From: Dendrobium chrysotoxum | Lineage: Eukaryota > Streptophyta > Magnoliopsida > Asparagales > Orchidaceae | Length of the DNA stretch: 64,000 bases | Reading direction: 5' to 3' | Assembly: GCA_019925795.1 (NCBI GenBank) | Contig: CM034310.1 | Coordinates: 12,792,764-12,856,763 of the forward strand | Shown here: positions 47,501-60,600 of the stretch, in pieces | How positions within the stretch are numbered: position 1 is the first letter of the stretch | How the letters are laid out: every line of letters begins with the position of its first letter | The notes under the pieces: model-generated | Seen by the model: the letters and a program-made list of their open reading frames with translations, nothing else | Told to the model about the DNA's origin: nothing | Database searches by the model: none | Program-made: the position numbers and the translations under genes

Positions 47501-50500
47501 CAGAGGATCCAAACTAGGAAATCATATGATGGGGTAGGAATTTTCCCACCAGATATGATTGAAACTTAAAGATCGAATGATGGGGTAGGAATATGCCCGT
47601 AATAGAGGATAAAAACTTGGAGATCATATGATGGGCTAGGCATATGCCAATCATTAAGGATCAATATTAGGAGATCGTATGATGGGATAGGAATATACCC
47701 ATCAGAATGGATCAAAACTGGGAGATTGTATGATGGGATAGGAATATGCCAATCACAAAGGATCAAAACTAGGAGATCATGTGACAGGATAGAAATATGT
47801 GCATCATAGAGAATCAAGACTAGAGGATCATATGATGGGGTAGGAAAATGCCTATCACTAAGGATCAAAACTAAGAGATCATATGATGGGGTTAGAATAT
47901 ACCCACCATAGAGGATCGAAAATGGAAGATTGTATGAAGGGGTAGGAATATGACCATCACTAACGATCAAAACTAGGAGATCATATGAAGGGGTAGGAAT
48001 ATACCGATAAAAAAAGATCAAAACTAGGAGATCGTATGATGGAGTTGGAATATACCCATTATAGACTATCAAAACATGGATATCGTATGATGGGGTAGGA
48101 ATATGCCCATCACAGAGTATCAAAACTGAGAGATCATATGATGGGGTAGGAATATGCCCATCATAGAGGACCAAAACTGGGAGATTATAAGATGGGGCAG
48201 GAATATGCCAATCATAGATTAATATTACTGGGAGATCATGTGATGGGGAAGGAATATGCCCATTATAGAGGATCGAAACTGGGAGAATAAATGATGGGGT
48301 AGGAATATGCTTAATACAAAGGATCAAAACTGGGAGATCGTGTGATGGGGAATAAATATACGCATTATTGAGGATTAAGACTTGAAGATCATATGATGGG
48401 GTAGGAATATGCCCATCACAGAGGATCGAAACTATGAGATTGTTTGATCATATAGGAATATACCCATCACAGAGGATTAAAATTGGGTGATCATATAATG
48501 GAGTAGCAATATGTCCATCACAGAGGATCAAAACTAGGAGGTCATTTGATGGGGTAGGAATATACCCATCAAAGAGGATCAAAACTAGGAGATCGTATGG
48601 TGGGGTAATAATATTCCCTTCATAGAGGATCAAAATTGGGAGATCATATGATGGGGTAGGAATATGTCCATCATAAAGGATCAAAATTGGAACATCATAT
48701 GAAGGGCTAGGAATATGTGCATCACAGAGGATTAAAATTAGGAGATCGTATAATGGTGTAAGAATATGCCCATCATAGAGTATGAAAACTAGGAGATCTT
48801 ATGATGGTGTAGGAATCTGCCCTTCACAAATGATTAAAATTGGGTGATTGCATGATGGGGTAGTAATCTGCCCATCACATTAGAGCAAAACTTGGAGATC
48901 GTATGATGGGGTAGGAATATGCCAATTATAAAGGATTAAAGTTAGGAGATCATTTGATGGGGTAGGAATATGCCTTTCATAGAGGATCACAACTAGGAGA
49001 TCGTATGATGGGGTAAGAATAGGCCCTTCACATAGGATCAAAACTGGAAGATCATATGATAGGGTAGGAATATGCCCATCATAGAGGATCAAAACTGGGA
49101 GGTTATTAGATGGGGTAGGAATTTACCTATCATAAAGGATCCATATTAGCACATCATATAATGGGGTAGGAATATGCCTATCATAGAGGATCAAAATTAG
49201 GAGATCATATATTTAGGTAAGAATATGCCTATTGCAAAGGATCAAAATTGGGATACCATATGATGGGGTATGAATATGCCCATCACAGAAGATCAAAATT
49301 GGGAGATCAGATGATTGGGTAGGAATATGCCAATCATAGAGGATAAAAACTAATAAATTGTATGGTGGGGTAGGAATATACCCATCATAGAGGAACATTA
49401 CTTGGAGATCGTATGGTGGCGTCAGAATATGTACATTATAAAGGATCAAAAGTGGGAGATCAATTAATGGCGTAGGAATATGCCGATTATGGAGGATCTA
49501 AACTAGGAGATGATATAGTGAGATAGGTATGTGCCCATCATAGAGGATCAAAATTGGGAGATCATGTGATGGGGTAGAAATATGGCGATCACAGAGAATC
49601 AAGACTGAAAGATCATATGATTGGGTAGGAATATGCCCCTCACTGAGGATTGAAAAAGGGAGATCATATGATGGGTTAGGAATATAGCCATCTAACAGGA
49701 TCAAAACTGGGAGATAGCATTATGGGGTAGGAGTACGCCCATCACAGAGGAATAAAATAAGGAGATCGTATGATGGCGTAGGATTATGCCCATCACAGAG
49801 GAACAAAACTAGGAGATCATTTGATGGGGTAGGAATATGCATGTCATAAAGGATCAAAACAAGGAGATTGTATGATGGGGTAAGAATTTGCTAATCATAG
49901 AGGATTAAAACTAGGAGATAATATGATGGGGTAGGAATATGCTTATAAAAGTGGATCAAAATTGAGAGAATGTATGGTGGGGTAGGAATATGCCTATCAT
50001 AGAGGATCAAAATTAGGAGTTCATACGATTGGGTAGGAATATGCCCATCATAGAGGATTAAAATTGGATGATCTTATGAAGGGGTAGGATAAAACCCATC
50101 ACTAACGATCGAAATAAGGAGATGGTATGATGGGGTAGGAATATGCCCATGATTGAGGATCAAAATTGGGAGATCATATGATGGGGTAGGAATATGCCCA
50201 TCAAAGAGGATCAAAATTAGGAGATCATATGATGGGGTAGGAATATGCCTATCACAATAGATTGAAGCTGGTTTATCATATAATGGGGTAGGAACATGCC
50301 CATTTGAGAGGATCAAAACTGGGAGATCATTTGATGGTATAGAAATATGCCTATCACAGAGAATCAAAATTGGGAGATCAAATGATGGGGTATTAATATG
50401 CCCATCACAGAGAGTCAAAATTGAGAGATCATGTGATGGGGGAGGAATTTGCTAAATAGAGAGGATCAAAATTGGGAGATCATATGGTGGGGTAGGAATA

Positions 50501-53500
50501 TACCCATCATAAAGGATCAAAACTAGGAGATCGTATCATGGGGTGTGAATATGCTCATCACAAAGGATCGAAAAAGGAGATTTTTTGATGGGGTAGGAAT
50601 ATGCCCATCACAGAGGATTGAAATTGGGAGATCGTATGATGGTGTAGGAATTTTCTCATCACAGAGGATAAAAACAAGAAGATCGTATGAAGGGGCAGTA
50701 CTATGGACACCACTGAGGATCGAAACTAGGAGATCGTATGATGGGGTAGGAATATATCCATTATAAAGGATCAAAACTGGGAGGTCGTATGATGGGGTAG
50801 GAATATTCCCATCATAGAGGATCAAAACAAGGAGGTCGTAAGATGGGGTCGGAATATGCCCATCACTTAGGATCGAAACTGGTAGATCTTATAATAGGTT
50901 AGGAATATACCCATCATAGAGGATCGAAACTAGGAGATCGCATAATGGGATATGAATATACCCATCACAGAGGAATAAAATTGGGAGATCATACGATGGG
51001 GTAGGAATAAGCCCATCATAGAGGAACAAAAATGGTAGATCATATAATGCGGTAGGAATATGGCCATCACAGAGGATCAAAACTGAGAGATCATATGAAG
51101 GGGTTGGAATATGCCTATCACAGATGAACAAAATTGGGAGATCATATGATTAGGTAGGAATACGCCCATCACAGAGGATCAAAACTAGGAAATTATTTAA
51201 TGGGGTAGGACTATGCCAATCACTGAGGATCAAAATTTTGAGATTGTATGATGGGGTAGGAATATGCCCATCTCAGAGGATCAAAACTACGTGATCGTAT
51301 AATGGGATAGGAATATGCCCATCACAGAGGATTGAAGCTAGGAGATCGTATGATGGGGTAGGAATATGCCCATCATTGGGGATTGAAATTGGTGGATCAT
51401 ATGATGGGGTAGGAATATGCCCACCATAGAGGATCAAAACTAGAAGTTCGTATAAAGGGATAGAAATATGCCCATTATTGAGGATCAAAATAAGGAGATC
51501 GTATGATGGGGTAGGAATATATCAATCATAGATGATCGAAACTGGGAGATTATATAATGGGGTAGGAATATGCCCATCACAGGGGATCAAAATTAGGAGA
51601 TTATATGGTGGGGTAAGAATGTACCCATCATATAGGAACATTACTAGGAGATCATATGATGGGGAAAGAATATGCCCATTTTGGAGAATCAAAACCTGTA
51701 GATCATATGATGGCGTAGGAATATGCCCATCACGGAGGATAAAAACTAGGAGATAGTATAATATGGTAGGTATATGCCCATCAGAGAGGATCAAAATTAG
51801 GAGATTGTGTGATGGGGTAGAAATATAACTATCATAGAGGATCAAGACTGAAAGATCTTATGATGGGGTAGGAATATGCCTATTATAGAGGATCAAAATT
51901 GGGAGACCATATAATGGGGTATGAATGTGCCCATCACAGAGGATTAAAATTGGGAGATTAGATGATGGGGTAAGAATATGCCCATTATAGAGGATCATAA
52001 CTAAGAAATCATAGATGGTGTAGGAATATGCCCATCACGGAGGATCGAAACTAAGAGATCGTATAATGGGGTAGGTATCTACCCATCATAAAGGATCAAA
52101 ATTAAGAGATCGTGTGATGGGGTAGAATTATGGCCATCATAGAGGATCAAGTTTGAAAGATCGTATGATGGGGTAGGAATATGCTCCTCACAGAGGATTG
52201 AAACTGGGAGATCATATGATGGAGTAGGAATATAGCCATTCCAAAGGATAAAAACTGGGAGAACAAATTATGGGGTAGGAATATGCCCATCACAAAGGAA
52301 TAAAACTAGGAGATCATATGATGTGGTAGGATTATGCCCATCACAGAGGATCAAAATTGGGAGATCATTTCATGGGGTAGGAATATGCACATCACAGAGG
52401 ATCAAAATTTGGAGATCGTATGATGGGGTAAGAATATTCCAATCACAGAGGATTAAAACTGAGAGATAATATGAAGGGGTAGGAATATGCCTGTCAAAGA
52501 GGATCAAAATTGGGAGAATGTATGATGAGGTAGGAATATGCCTATCATAGAGGATCGAAATAAGGAGATGAAATGATGGGGTAGGAATATTTCCATCACA
52601 GAGGATCCAAGGTGGAAGACTATATGAAAGGTTAGGATAAAACACATCACTAAGGATAAAAATAAGGAGATTGTATGAAAGGGTAAGAATATGCGCATAG
52701 GATCAAAATTGGGAGATAATATGATGCTGTAGGAATATGCCCATTAAAAAGGATCAAAACTAGGAGATCATATGATAGGGTAGGAATATACCCATCACTG
52801 ATGATCGAAGCTGGCTGATCATTTGATGGGTTAGGAACATGCCCATTAGAGAGGATCAAAACTAGGAGATCATATGATAGGGTGGGGATATGCTCATCAT
52901 AAAGGGTCAAATTTGGAGATCTTTTGATGGGGTAGGAATATCCCCATCATAGAGGATTGAAACTCGGAGATCGTATGATGGGGTAGGAATATGCTCATAA
53001 CAGAGGATCAAAATTGGAAGATCGTTTGAAGGGCTAGGAATATGCCCACAATTGAGGATCGAAACTAGGAGATCATATGATGGGCTAGGAATATTTCCAT
53101 CATAAAGGATCAAAACTGAGAGATCGTATAATCAGGTAGGAATATGCCCATCACAAAGGATCAACATTAGGAGATTCTAAGATGGGGTAGGAATATGCCC
53201 TCAATGAGGATCAAAACTGGCAGATCTTTTAATGGGTTAGGAATATGCCCATCAAAGAGGATCAAAACAAAAAGATTGAATGAAGGGGTAGAAATATGCC
53301 CATCACTAAGGATCAAAACTAGGAGATCGTATGATGGGGTATGAATATACCCATCACAGAGGATTAAAATTGGGAGATCATCTGATGGGGTAGGAATATG
53401 CCCATCACAGAGGAGCAAAAATGGGAGATCGTATCATGGGGTAGGAGTATGCCCATCACCGAGGATCTAAATTGGGAGATCTTATAAAGGGGTTAGAATA

Positions 53501-55661
53501 TGCCAATTATAGTGGAAGAAAATTGGGAGATCATATGATGGGGTTAGAATACGCCTATCATAAAGGATCAAAACTAGGAGATTATTTGATGGGATAGGAA
53601 TATGCCAATCATAGAGGATCAAAATTTGGAGATTATATGATGGGGTAGGAATTTGCCCATCATAGAGGATCAAAACTAGGTGATCGTATGACAGGGTAGG
53701 AATACGCCCATCACTGAGGATTAAAACGGGGAGATTATATGATGGGGTGGGAATATACCCATCACTAAGGATCAAAACTGGCAGATCATATGATGGGGTA
53801 GGAATATACTCATCATAGAAGATCATAACTAGAAGATCATATAAAGGGGTAGGAATATGCCCATTACTAAGGATCAAAACTAGGAGATCAAATGATAGGC
53901 TAGGAATATATCTATCATAGAGGATTAAAACTAGGAGATCATATGATGGGGTAGGCATATGCCTATCATTGAGGATCAAAACTGGGAGATCATATGGTGG
54001 GGTAGGAATATACCCATCATTGAGGAACATTAATGGGAGATCATATGATGGGGTGGGAATATGCCCATTATAGAGGATCAAAACTGGGAGATCGTCTGAT
54101 GGCGTAGGAATATAACCATCATAGAGGATCGAAAAAAGGAGATCATATTATGGGGTAGGTATATGCCCATCATTGAGAATCAAAATTGGGAGATCATGTG
54201 ATGGGGTAGAAATATTGCCATCACAGAGGATCAAGACTGAAAGATAATATGATGGGGTAGGAATATAACCCTTACAGAGGATTGAAACTAGGAGGTCGTA
54301 TGATTGGGTTAGAATATAGCCATCATATAGGATCAAAACTGATAGATTTCATTATGGGGTAGGAATACGCCCATCACAGATGAATAAAACTAGGACATCA
54401 TATGATTGGGTAGGATTATGCCCATCACAAAGGATCAAAACTGGCATATCATTTGATGGGGTAGGAATATGCTCATCACAGAGGTTTGAAACAAGGAGAT
54501 CGTATGTTAGGGTAAGAATATTCTAATCACAGAGGATTGAAATTAGGAGATAATATGAAGGCATAGGAATGTGCTTATCAAAGAGGATCAAAATTGGGAG
54601 AGCGTATGATGGGGTAGGAATATGCCTATCATAGAGGATCAAAATTAGGAAATCATATAATGGTGTAAGAATATGCCCATCACAGAGGATCAAAACAAGA
54701 AGATCATATGGAGGGGTAGGATAAAACCCATCACTAAGGATCAAAATAAGGAGATGGTATGATGGGGTAGGAATATGCCCATTATAGAGGATAAAAATTG
54801 GGAGATACATATGATAGTGTAGGAATATGCCCATCAAAGAGGATCAAAACTAGGAGATCATATAATGGGATTAGAATATGCCAATCACAAAGGATTGAAG
54901 CTGGCAAATCATATGATGGGCTAAGAACATGCCTGTTATAGAGGATAAAAACTAGGAGATCATATGATGGTGTAGGAATATGCCTATCACAGAGGATTAC
55001 AGTTGGGAGATCATATAATGGGGTATGAATATGCCCATCACAGATGATCAAAATTGGGACATTGTGTGATAGGTAGGAATATGCTCATTAGAGAGGATCA
55101 AAATTAGTAAATCGTATGGTGGGGTAGGAATATACCCATCATAAAGTATCAAAACTAGGAGATCATATGATGGGGTGGGAGTATGCTCATCATAGAGGAT
55201 CAAAATTGGAGATTTTTGGATCAGGTAAGAATATGCCCATCACAGAGGATTGAAACTGGGAGATCATATGATGGGGATAGAATATGCTCATCATAGAGGA
55301 ATAAAAATGGAAGATCATATGAAGGGGTAGGAATATGCCCTCACTGAGGATCAAAACTAGTAGATTATATGATGGGGTAGCAATCTATCCATCACAAAGG
55401 ATCGAAACTGGTAGATTATGTAATGGGGTAAGAATATACCTATCATAGAAGATCAAAATTGGGAGATCATATAATGGGGTAGGAATACGCTCATCATAGA
55501 GGATCAAAACTAAAAATAGAATGAAGGGGTTGAAATATGCCCATTACTAAGGATCAAAACTAGGAGAACATTTGATGGGGTACGAATATACCCATCATAG
55601 AGGATCAAAATTAGGAGAGATCATAATGGAGTTGGAATATGCCTATCACAAAGGAACAAAA
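44536..55661. repeat. 51-bp satellite array, block 3
   Basis: 11.1 kb of the same monomer family, bounded on both sides by Sirevirus insertions (TSDs at 44536-44540 and 55657-55661). It contains a recent 576-bp duplication and a weaker long-range repeat marked by AGGATAAAAC/ATAAGGAGAT variants at 50086, 52634 and 54718. Antisense 17-residue frames reach about 250 codons here (47566-48327) but end at random stops and indels. Confidence 0.95.
45684..46835. repeat. 576-bp tandem duplication in satellite
   Basis: 45684-46259 and 46260-46835 are nearly identical, with only scattered substitutions seen. Each copy begins with the odd monomer containing CATGATCGGGCATTTATATG, a normal monomer with about 15 extra bases. 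576 is eleven 51-bp monomers plus 15. It is the least diverged satellite duplication in the window. Confidence 0.9.
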
Positions 55662-55908
55662 TGTTGAAAATCTGGTTTTGATGATGACAAACATGTTTCC
55701 AGTGTGTTTTGCTTGGCTAATCTGTTTCAGGCATAAAAGACCGCTACCCACTCAAGCCAACTCAAGATCGGCTCCAAGTGTGTCAAATGTATGATTTTTC
55801 TTTTTATTGAGTCAATTGTAATGTAACTGATTCCCTAGCTAAGTAAGCCTGCACACACACACTCAGGGAGAGAGATTGAGTGAATTAGAGTTTCTGTTCA
55901 AATTTTGT

Positions 55909-56590
55909 TCAGATCGTCCTGGATGATTTCCACATCGTCCTGGACGATAAAGCCAAAACAGAAACCCTAATTAGGGTGACTAAGTTAAGAGGGTCTGATT
56001 GAGCAGATCGTCCTGGACGATCTCAGGATCGTACGGGACAATATGCCCAAATCAGAAATTCTCAGCCGCTAGATCAAGTTAGGCAAGTTCTTATTTTTAG
56101 ATACTTGGTCTGATCGTCCCGTACGATACGTGTATCGTCCCGGACGATCCAGTACAATCATGCCTAATTTAATCTGGTAATTAAGGAAAGTAATTTATTT
56201 TTGGTTGATACGATCATATCGTCCTGGAAGATCGCAGGATCATCCCGGACGATCATGATCGTTTAGTACATTTCAGCTGTACGATCCAAACTGTGGTCAG
56301 GATGATTTGGGGCCTTTTTGAACTAATCGTACCGGACGATGACCCTATCGTCCGGGACGATCAAGTCATTTTTTGGTCGTCCAGCACAGATTTCTCTGGA
56401 CGACCCAAACTGTCTTCTGGACGGTTTCCCTCAATTTGCACTAATCGTCCCGGACGATCGCAGGATCGTACGGGACGATATGAACAACTTTTTCTACTGA
56501 TCGTCCAGAAGAGCCTAATCGTCCAGGCTGAAACAGCTGAATTTGAACTGATCGTACAGGACGATCTACCGATCGTCCTGGACGATCTTG
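55909..56590. repeat. paired-palindrome array in LTR
   Basis: At least six doublets of 15-bp near-palindromes of the form ATCGTCC-N-GGACGAT, with variants ATCGTACCGGACGAT and ATCGTCCCGTACGAT. The two members of a doublet are about 8-10 bp apart and doublets recur about every 100 bp (near 55915, 56005, 56112, 56230, 56325, 56445, 56550). The same array is in the other LTRs. Sirevirus LTRs are known for palindromic arrays. The function is unproven. Confidence 0.85.
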
Positions 56591-56842
56591 GCTGACCAGT
56601 TGAGATTTAGGGCAAATTTTAAGCCCTCCTTTAAAAGAACTTTTTCCAATTTTTGGAAAAATCTTTTGCTGCCTTCCTTCCCTGAGAAACCCTAGAGAGA
56701 GAGAGAGAGTTGGGAGAGAGAGAGAAGATCTTGTGAGGGGGAGTTAGTGAGGGATTCACTAAGGTTGCTCCGAGCACGGATCAGAGTCGTCTTTCGTCTA
56801 GTTGGTGTTCGTCGTGGGAGGATCGTTCGCAAGAAGATCCGG

Positions 56843-56996
56843 GGTTCTCTACCCGCTTCAGGTGGAAGCAAAAGGAGTTCGAAGGTTCTCTGCCTGCTTC
56901 AGGAGGAAGCGAAAGGAGTTCGAAGGTTCTCTGCCTGCTTCAGGAGGAAGCGAAAGGAGGTCGGGTTCTCTGCCTCACCGTGTGGTGAAATGGAGG
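56843..56996 (+). repeat. 41-bp tandem repeats in LTR
   Basis: GGTTCTCT starts at 56843, 56884, 56925 and 56964. The unit continues with CTTCAGGAGGAAGCGAAAGG. Three full copies and a diverged fourth lie upstream of TATA. The same repeat is in all the younger LTRs. Confidence 0.85.
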
Positions 56997-57113
56997 TTTT
57001 TGTACAGGTTTCTCCGCCTTGCTGTGGGAGCAAAATGAGAGACACTTTTGTTTAGTGCAATACCCAGAGGAGAGGCTCCGGGGAGTGGACGTAGGTCAAG
57101 TTGACCGAACCAC

Positions 57114-57120
57114 TATAAAA
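57114..57120 (+). promoter_or_regulatory. LTR A TATA box
   Basis: TATAAAA in GAACCACTATAAAATCTGG, about 230 bp before the LTR end. It is the likely core promoter. Confidence 0.65.
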
Positions 57121-57348
57121 TCTGGTTTGCTTTTCTGATTCAGTTTTGCACTTTACTTTTTTGATATTAACTGCTTGGGTTAATATCTGTGGTTGATCTT
57201 TTTATCGTTGTTTTAATTCGTTTCCACTGCATGTTATAAAAAGATTTTCATTGTTATCATGAAATTTTTAAATAACCAATTCACCCCCCCTCCTAGTTAG
57301 CCTCGGGACTAGTTCACTAGGGCTTAACATCCCTATCGAACTTTCAAG

Positions 57349-57360
57349 TGGTATCAGAGA
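57349..57360 (+). promoter_or_regulatory. primer-binding site, initiator tRNA-Met
   Basis: TGGTATCAGAGA two bases after LTR A. The last base differs from the canonical TGGTATCAGAGC. Confidence 0.85.
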
Positions 57361-57401
57361 GGGATTCAAAATTTAGGTTTAAAAACTTTTGAATTTGATC
57401 C

Positions 57402-59084
57402 ATGGCAAACTGTAACAATCGTAATACTGCTGAAGGATATTCTATTACAAGACCACCGTTGTTTGATAATATTCCTTTTGATTTTTGGAAAACACGCATG
57501 TCTACTTTTCTGCAATCTATTGATTATCGCATGTGGATGTTAGTTAAGGACGGATACGAACCACCTTTTAGACTGATTAACAATATGAAAACTGAACTGC
57601 CTTTTACTGATTGGACGTTTGATGATCGTGATTTAGCACAGTTAAATGCAAAATGCTTGAACTGTTTCCTTTGTGCTTTAAAATCTGAGGACTATATGCG
57701 TGTTTCTACTTGTACAACGGGAAAGGAAATCTGGGATAGATTATGCATAACATACGAAGGTACAACTGAAGTCAAACAGTCTAGGTTAAACATCTTGTTA
57801 CATGATTACGAACTTTTTCGCATGAAACCTAGTGAGACTATTTCAGAAATGTAAACAAGGTTCACTCAGATTGTTACCTCTTTGCATGTTCTAGGTAGAG
57901 AACTTACTAACTACAAAAGAGTGAACAAAATTCTAAGATGTTTGCCTGCTTCTTATGATGCTAAGATTATTGCTATTACTGAATCTAAAGATTTAAACAC
58001 TTACTCTATTGACAGCTTACTTGGATCACTTATTGCTTACGAGCAAGGGGTGAACCAAAGGCAACTTGATGCAGGTGAATGCAGGAAAGAGAAGATAGTG
58101 GCACTAAAGGCCAAGGATTCAGATGCTAGCACTTCCGGGTCTGATAGCGATGATGTTGCCTTAATTACAAGACAATTCAAAAGCTTTCTAAGAAAGAAAC
58201 ACAAGAACTATCAGAAGTGGAACATGGGTAAGTCCAATAAAAATTTTAAGAGTTCATCTGAATCTGTTTGTTTTGAATGCAGGAAGCTTGGACACATAAA
58301 GGCTGAATGTCCAACACTTAAAGCTCACCCAAGCAAGGAGAAGGGTGAGGAGAAACCAAAGTTCAGAAAGGATAAGAAGCAGATTCAGAAGGCGTTCTGG
58401 GCAGACTCTGCATCTGACTCTTCTGAGACTGAAGCTGAAGAGGAGGAAACAAACTTGTGTCTTATGGCTGATGATCACCCTGGTCAGTTGGATCAGGAAG
58501 AGGTATGTGAGCTTACCTACGATCAATTATTTGAAGTTTCTGAAAGAATTCATACATCGTATAGGAAGCTTAAGAAAACTCATGCAAGTTTAAAATTAGA
58601 TTACTTAACTTTGCAAAAAGAGCATGATTCTGCAGTTAAAGATCATTCCACACTTGATTCAAATCACATGTCTTTGCTTGATAAATTCGATGAGTTGAAT
58701 AAAAATTATTCTGATTTAGTTTCTGAGCATGATTTATTGAAAACTACGCATGTGGACTTAGAAAGAGCTTTTAAAGAATTAGATACAATGGCATGTGAAG
58801 TAGAAAGTAGCAAGGGAACCTTGAAATTTGAAATTGCAAGTTTAAAGAAAGAAAATGAGTTTTTGAAGGTAAAGATCAGTGCTTTTGAAAAGAACAAAAC
58901 ACCGCCTACTTTTGAACAGTTTTATGCACCACCACCTTTTGAAAAATCTGTTGCAAGTTCTACAAAGCATGTTTCATATACATTTAGGAAGAGGCATTAT
59001 CATCCACGTAGATTAGTTAACCCTTTTCCTGGTGTTAGATGCTTTTCATGTGGACACACACACTCAGGGAGAGAGATTGAGTGA
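57402..59084 (+). pseudogene. truncated Sirevirus gag, copy 1
   Basis: Same frame and start as copy 2 (MANCNNRNTAEG), but the Tyr codon of EMYTRF is TAA at 57852-57854. The frame is then open to 59084. The zinc knuckle is intact (CFECRKLGHIKAEC). The coiled-coil region is present. At CFSCG the sequence passes into LTR DNA, which supplies the last residues HTHSGREIE and the stop. Everything after the second knuckle's first two cysteines, and all of pol, is missing. Not translatable as full gag. Confidence 0.92.
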
Positions 59085-60545
59085 ATTAGAGTTTCTGTTC
59101 AAATTTTGTTCAGATCATCCTGGACGATTTCCACATCGTCTTGGACGATAAAGCCAAAACAGAAACCCTAATTAGGGCGACTAAGTTAAGAGGGTCTGAT
59201 TGAGCAGATCGTCCTGGACGATCTCAAGATTGTACGGGACGATATGCCCAAATCAGAAATTCTCAGCCGCCAGATCAAGTTAGGCAAGTTCTTATTTTTA
59301 GATACTTGGTCTGATCATCCCGTACGATACGTGTATTATCCCGGACGATCCAGTACAATCATGCCTAATTTAATCTGGTAATTAAGGAAAGCAATTTATT
59401 TTTGGTTGATACGATCATATCGTCCTGGACGATCGCAGGATCATCCCGGACGATCATGATCGTTTAGTACATTTCAGCTGTACGACCCGAACTGTGTTCA
59501 GGACGATTTGGGGCCTTTTTGAACTAATCGTACCGGACGATGACCCTATCGTCCGGGACGATCAAGTCATTTTTTGGTCGTCCAGCACAGATTTCTCTGG
59601 ACGACCCGAACTGCCTTCTGGACGGTTTCCCTCAATTTGCACTAATCGTCTCGGACGATCGCAGGATCGTACGGGACGATATGAACAACTTTTCCTACTG
59701 ATCGTCCAGAAGAGCCTAATCGTCCAGGCTGAAACAGCTGAATTTGAACTGATCATACAGGACGATCTACCGATCATTTTGGACGATCTTGGCTGACCAG
59801 TTGAGATTTAGGGCAAATTTTAAGCCCTCCTTTAAAAGAACTTTTTCCAATTTTTGGAAAAATCTTTTGCTGCCTTCCTTCCCTGAGAAACCCTAGAGAG
59901 AGAGAGAGTTGGGAGAGAGAGAGAAGATCTTGTGAGGGGGAGTTAGTGAGGGATTCACTAAGGTTGCTCCGAGCACGAATCAGAGTCGTCTTTCGTCTAG
60001 TCGGTGTTCGTCGTGGGAGGATCGTTCGCAAGAAGATCCGGGGTTCTCTACCCGCTTCAGGTGGAAGCAAAAGGAGTTTGAAGGTTCTCTGCCTGCTTCA
60101 GGAGGAAGCGAAAGGAGTTCGAAGGTTCTCTGCCTGCTTCAGGAGGAAGCGAAAGGAGGTCGGGCTCTCTGCCTCGCCGTGTGGTGAAAGGGAGGTTTTT
60201 ATACAGGTTTCTCCGCCTTGCTGTGGGAGCAAAATGAGAGACACTTTTGTTTAGTGCAATACCCAGAGGAGAGGCTCCGGGGAGTGGACGTAGGCCAAGT
60301 TAACCGAACCACTATAAAATCTGGTTTGCTTTTCTGATTCAGTTTTGCACTTTACTTTTCTGATATTAACTGCTTGGGTTAATATCTGTGGTTGATCTTT
60401 TTACCGTTGTTTTAATTCGTTTCCACTGTACGTTATAAAAAGATTTTCATTGTTATCGTGAAATTTTTAAATAACCAATTCACCCCCCCTCCTGGTTAGC
60501 CTCGGGACTAGTTCACTAGGGCTTAACATCCCTATCGAACTTTCA
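59054..60545 (+). repeat. 5'-truncated LTR (B)
   Basis: Starts in the ACACACACACTCAGGG run at the position equal to 55853 of LTR A, so the first 191 bp of U3 are missing. The rest, including palindromes (59110-59790), GA-rich runs, 41-bp repeats and the GAACTTTCA end, is present. Confidence 0.93.
60313..60319 (+). promoter_or_regulatory. LTR B TATA box
   Basis: TATAAAA in the conserved context. Upstream U3 apart from its first 191 bp is kept, so promoter activity is possible and would drive gag copy 2. Confidence 0.55.
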
Positions 60546-60547
60546 AG

Positions 60548-60559
60548 TGGTATTAGAGA
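60548..60559 (+). promoter_or_regulatory. primer-binding site, altered
   Basis: TGGTATTAGAGA after LTR B. It differs from the canonical TGGTATCAGAGC at two positions, one an internal C to T. Confidence 0.75.
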
Positions 60560-60600
60560 GAGATTCAAAATTTAGGTTTAAAAACTTTTGAATTTGATCC

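Larger units (their letters stand above)
55662..57346 (+). repeat. complete LTR (A)
   Basis: 1685 bp, TGTTGAAAATC to GAACTTTCA. U3 opens with GATGATGACAAACATG. A CACACACACACTCAGGG block lies at 55852-55868, the palindrome array at 55909-56590, GA microsatellites near 56690-56730, 41-bp repeats at 56843-56996, and TATA at 57114. Confidence 0.95.
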
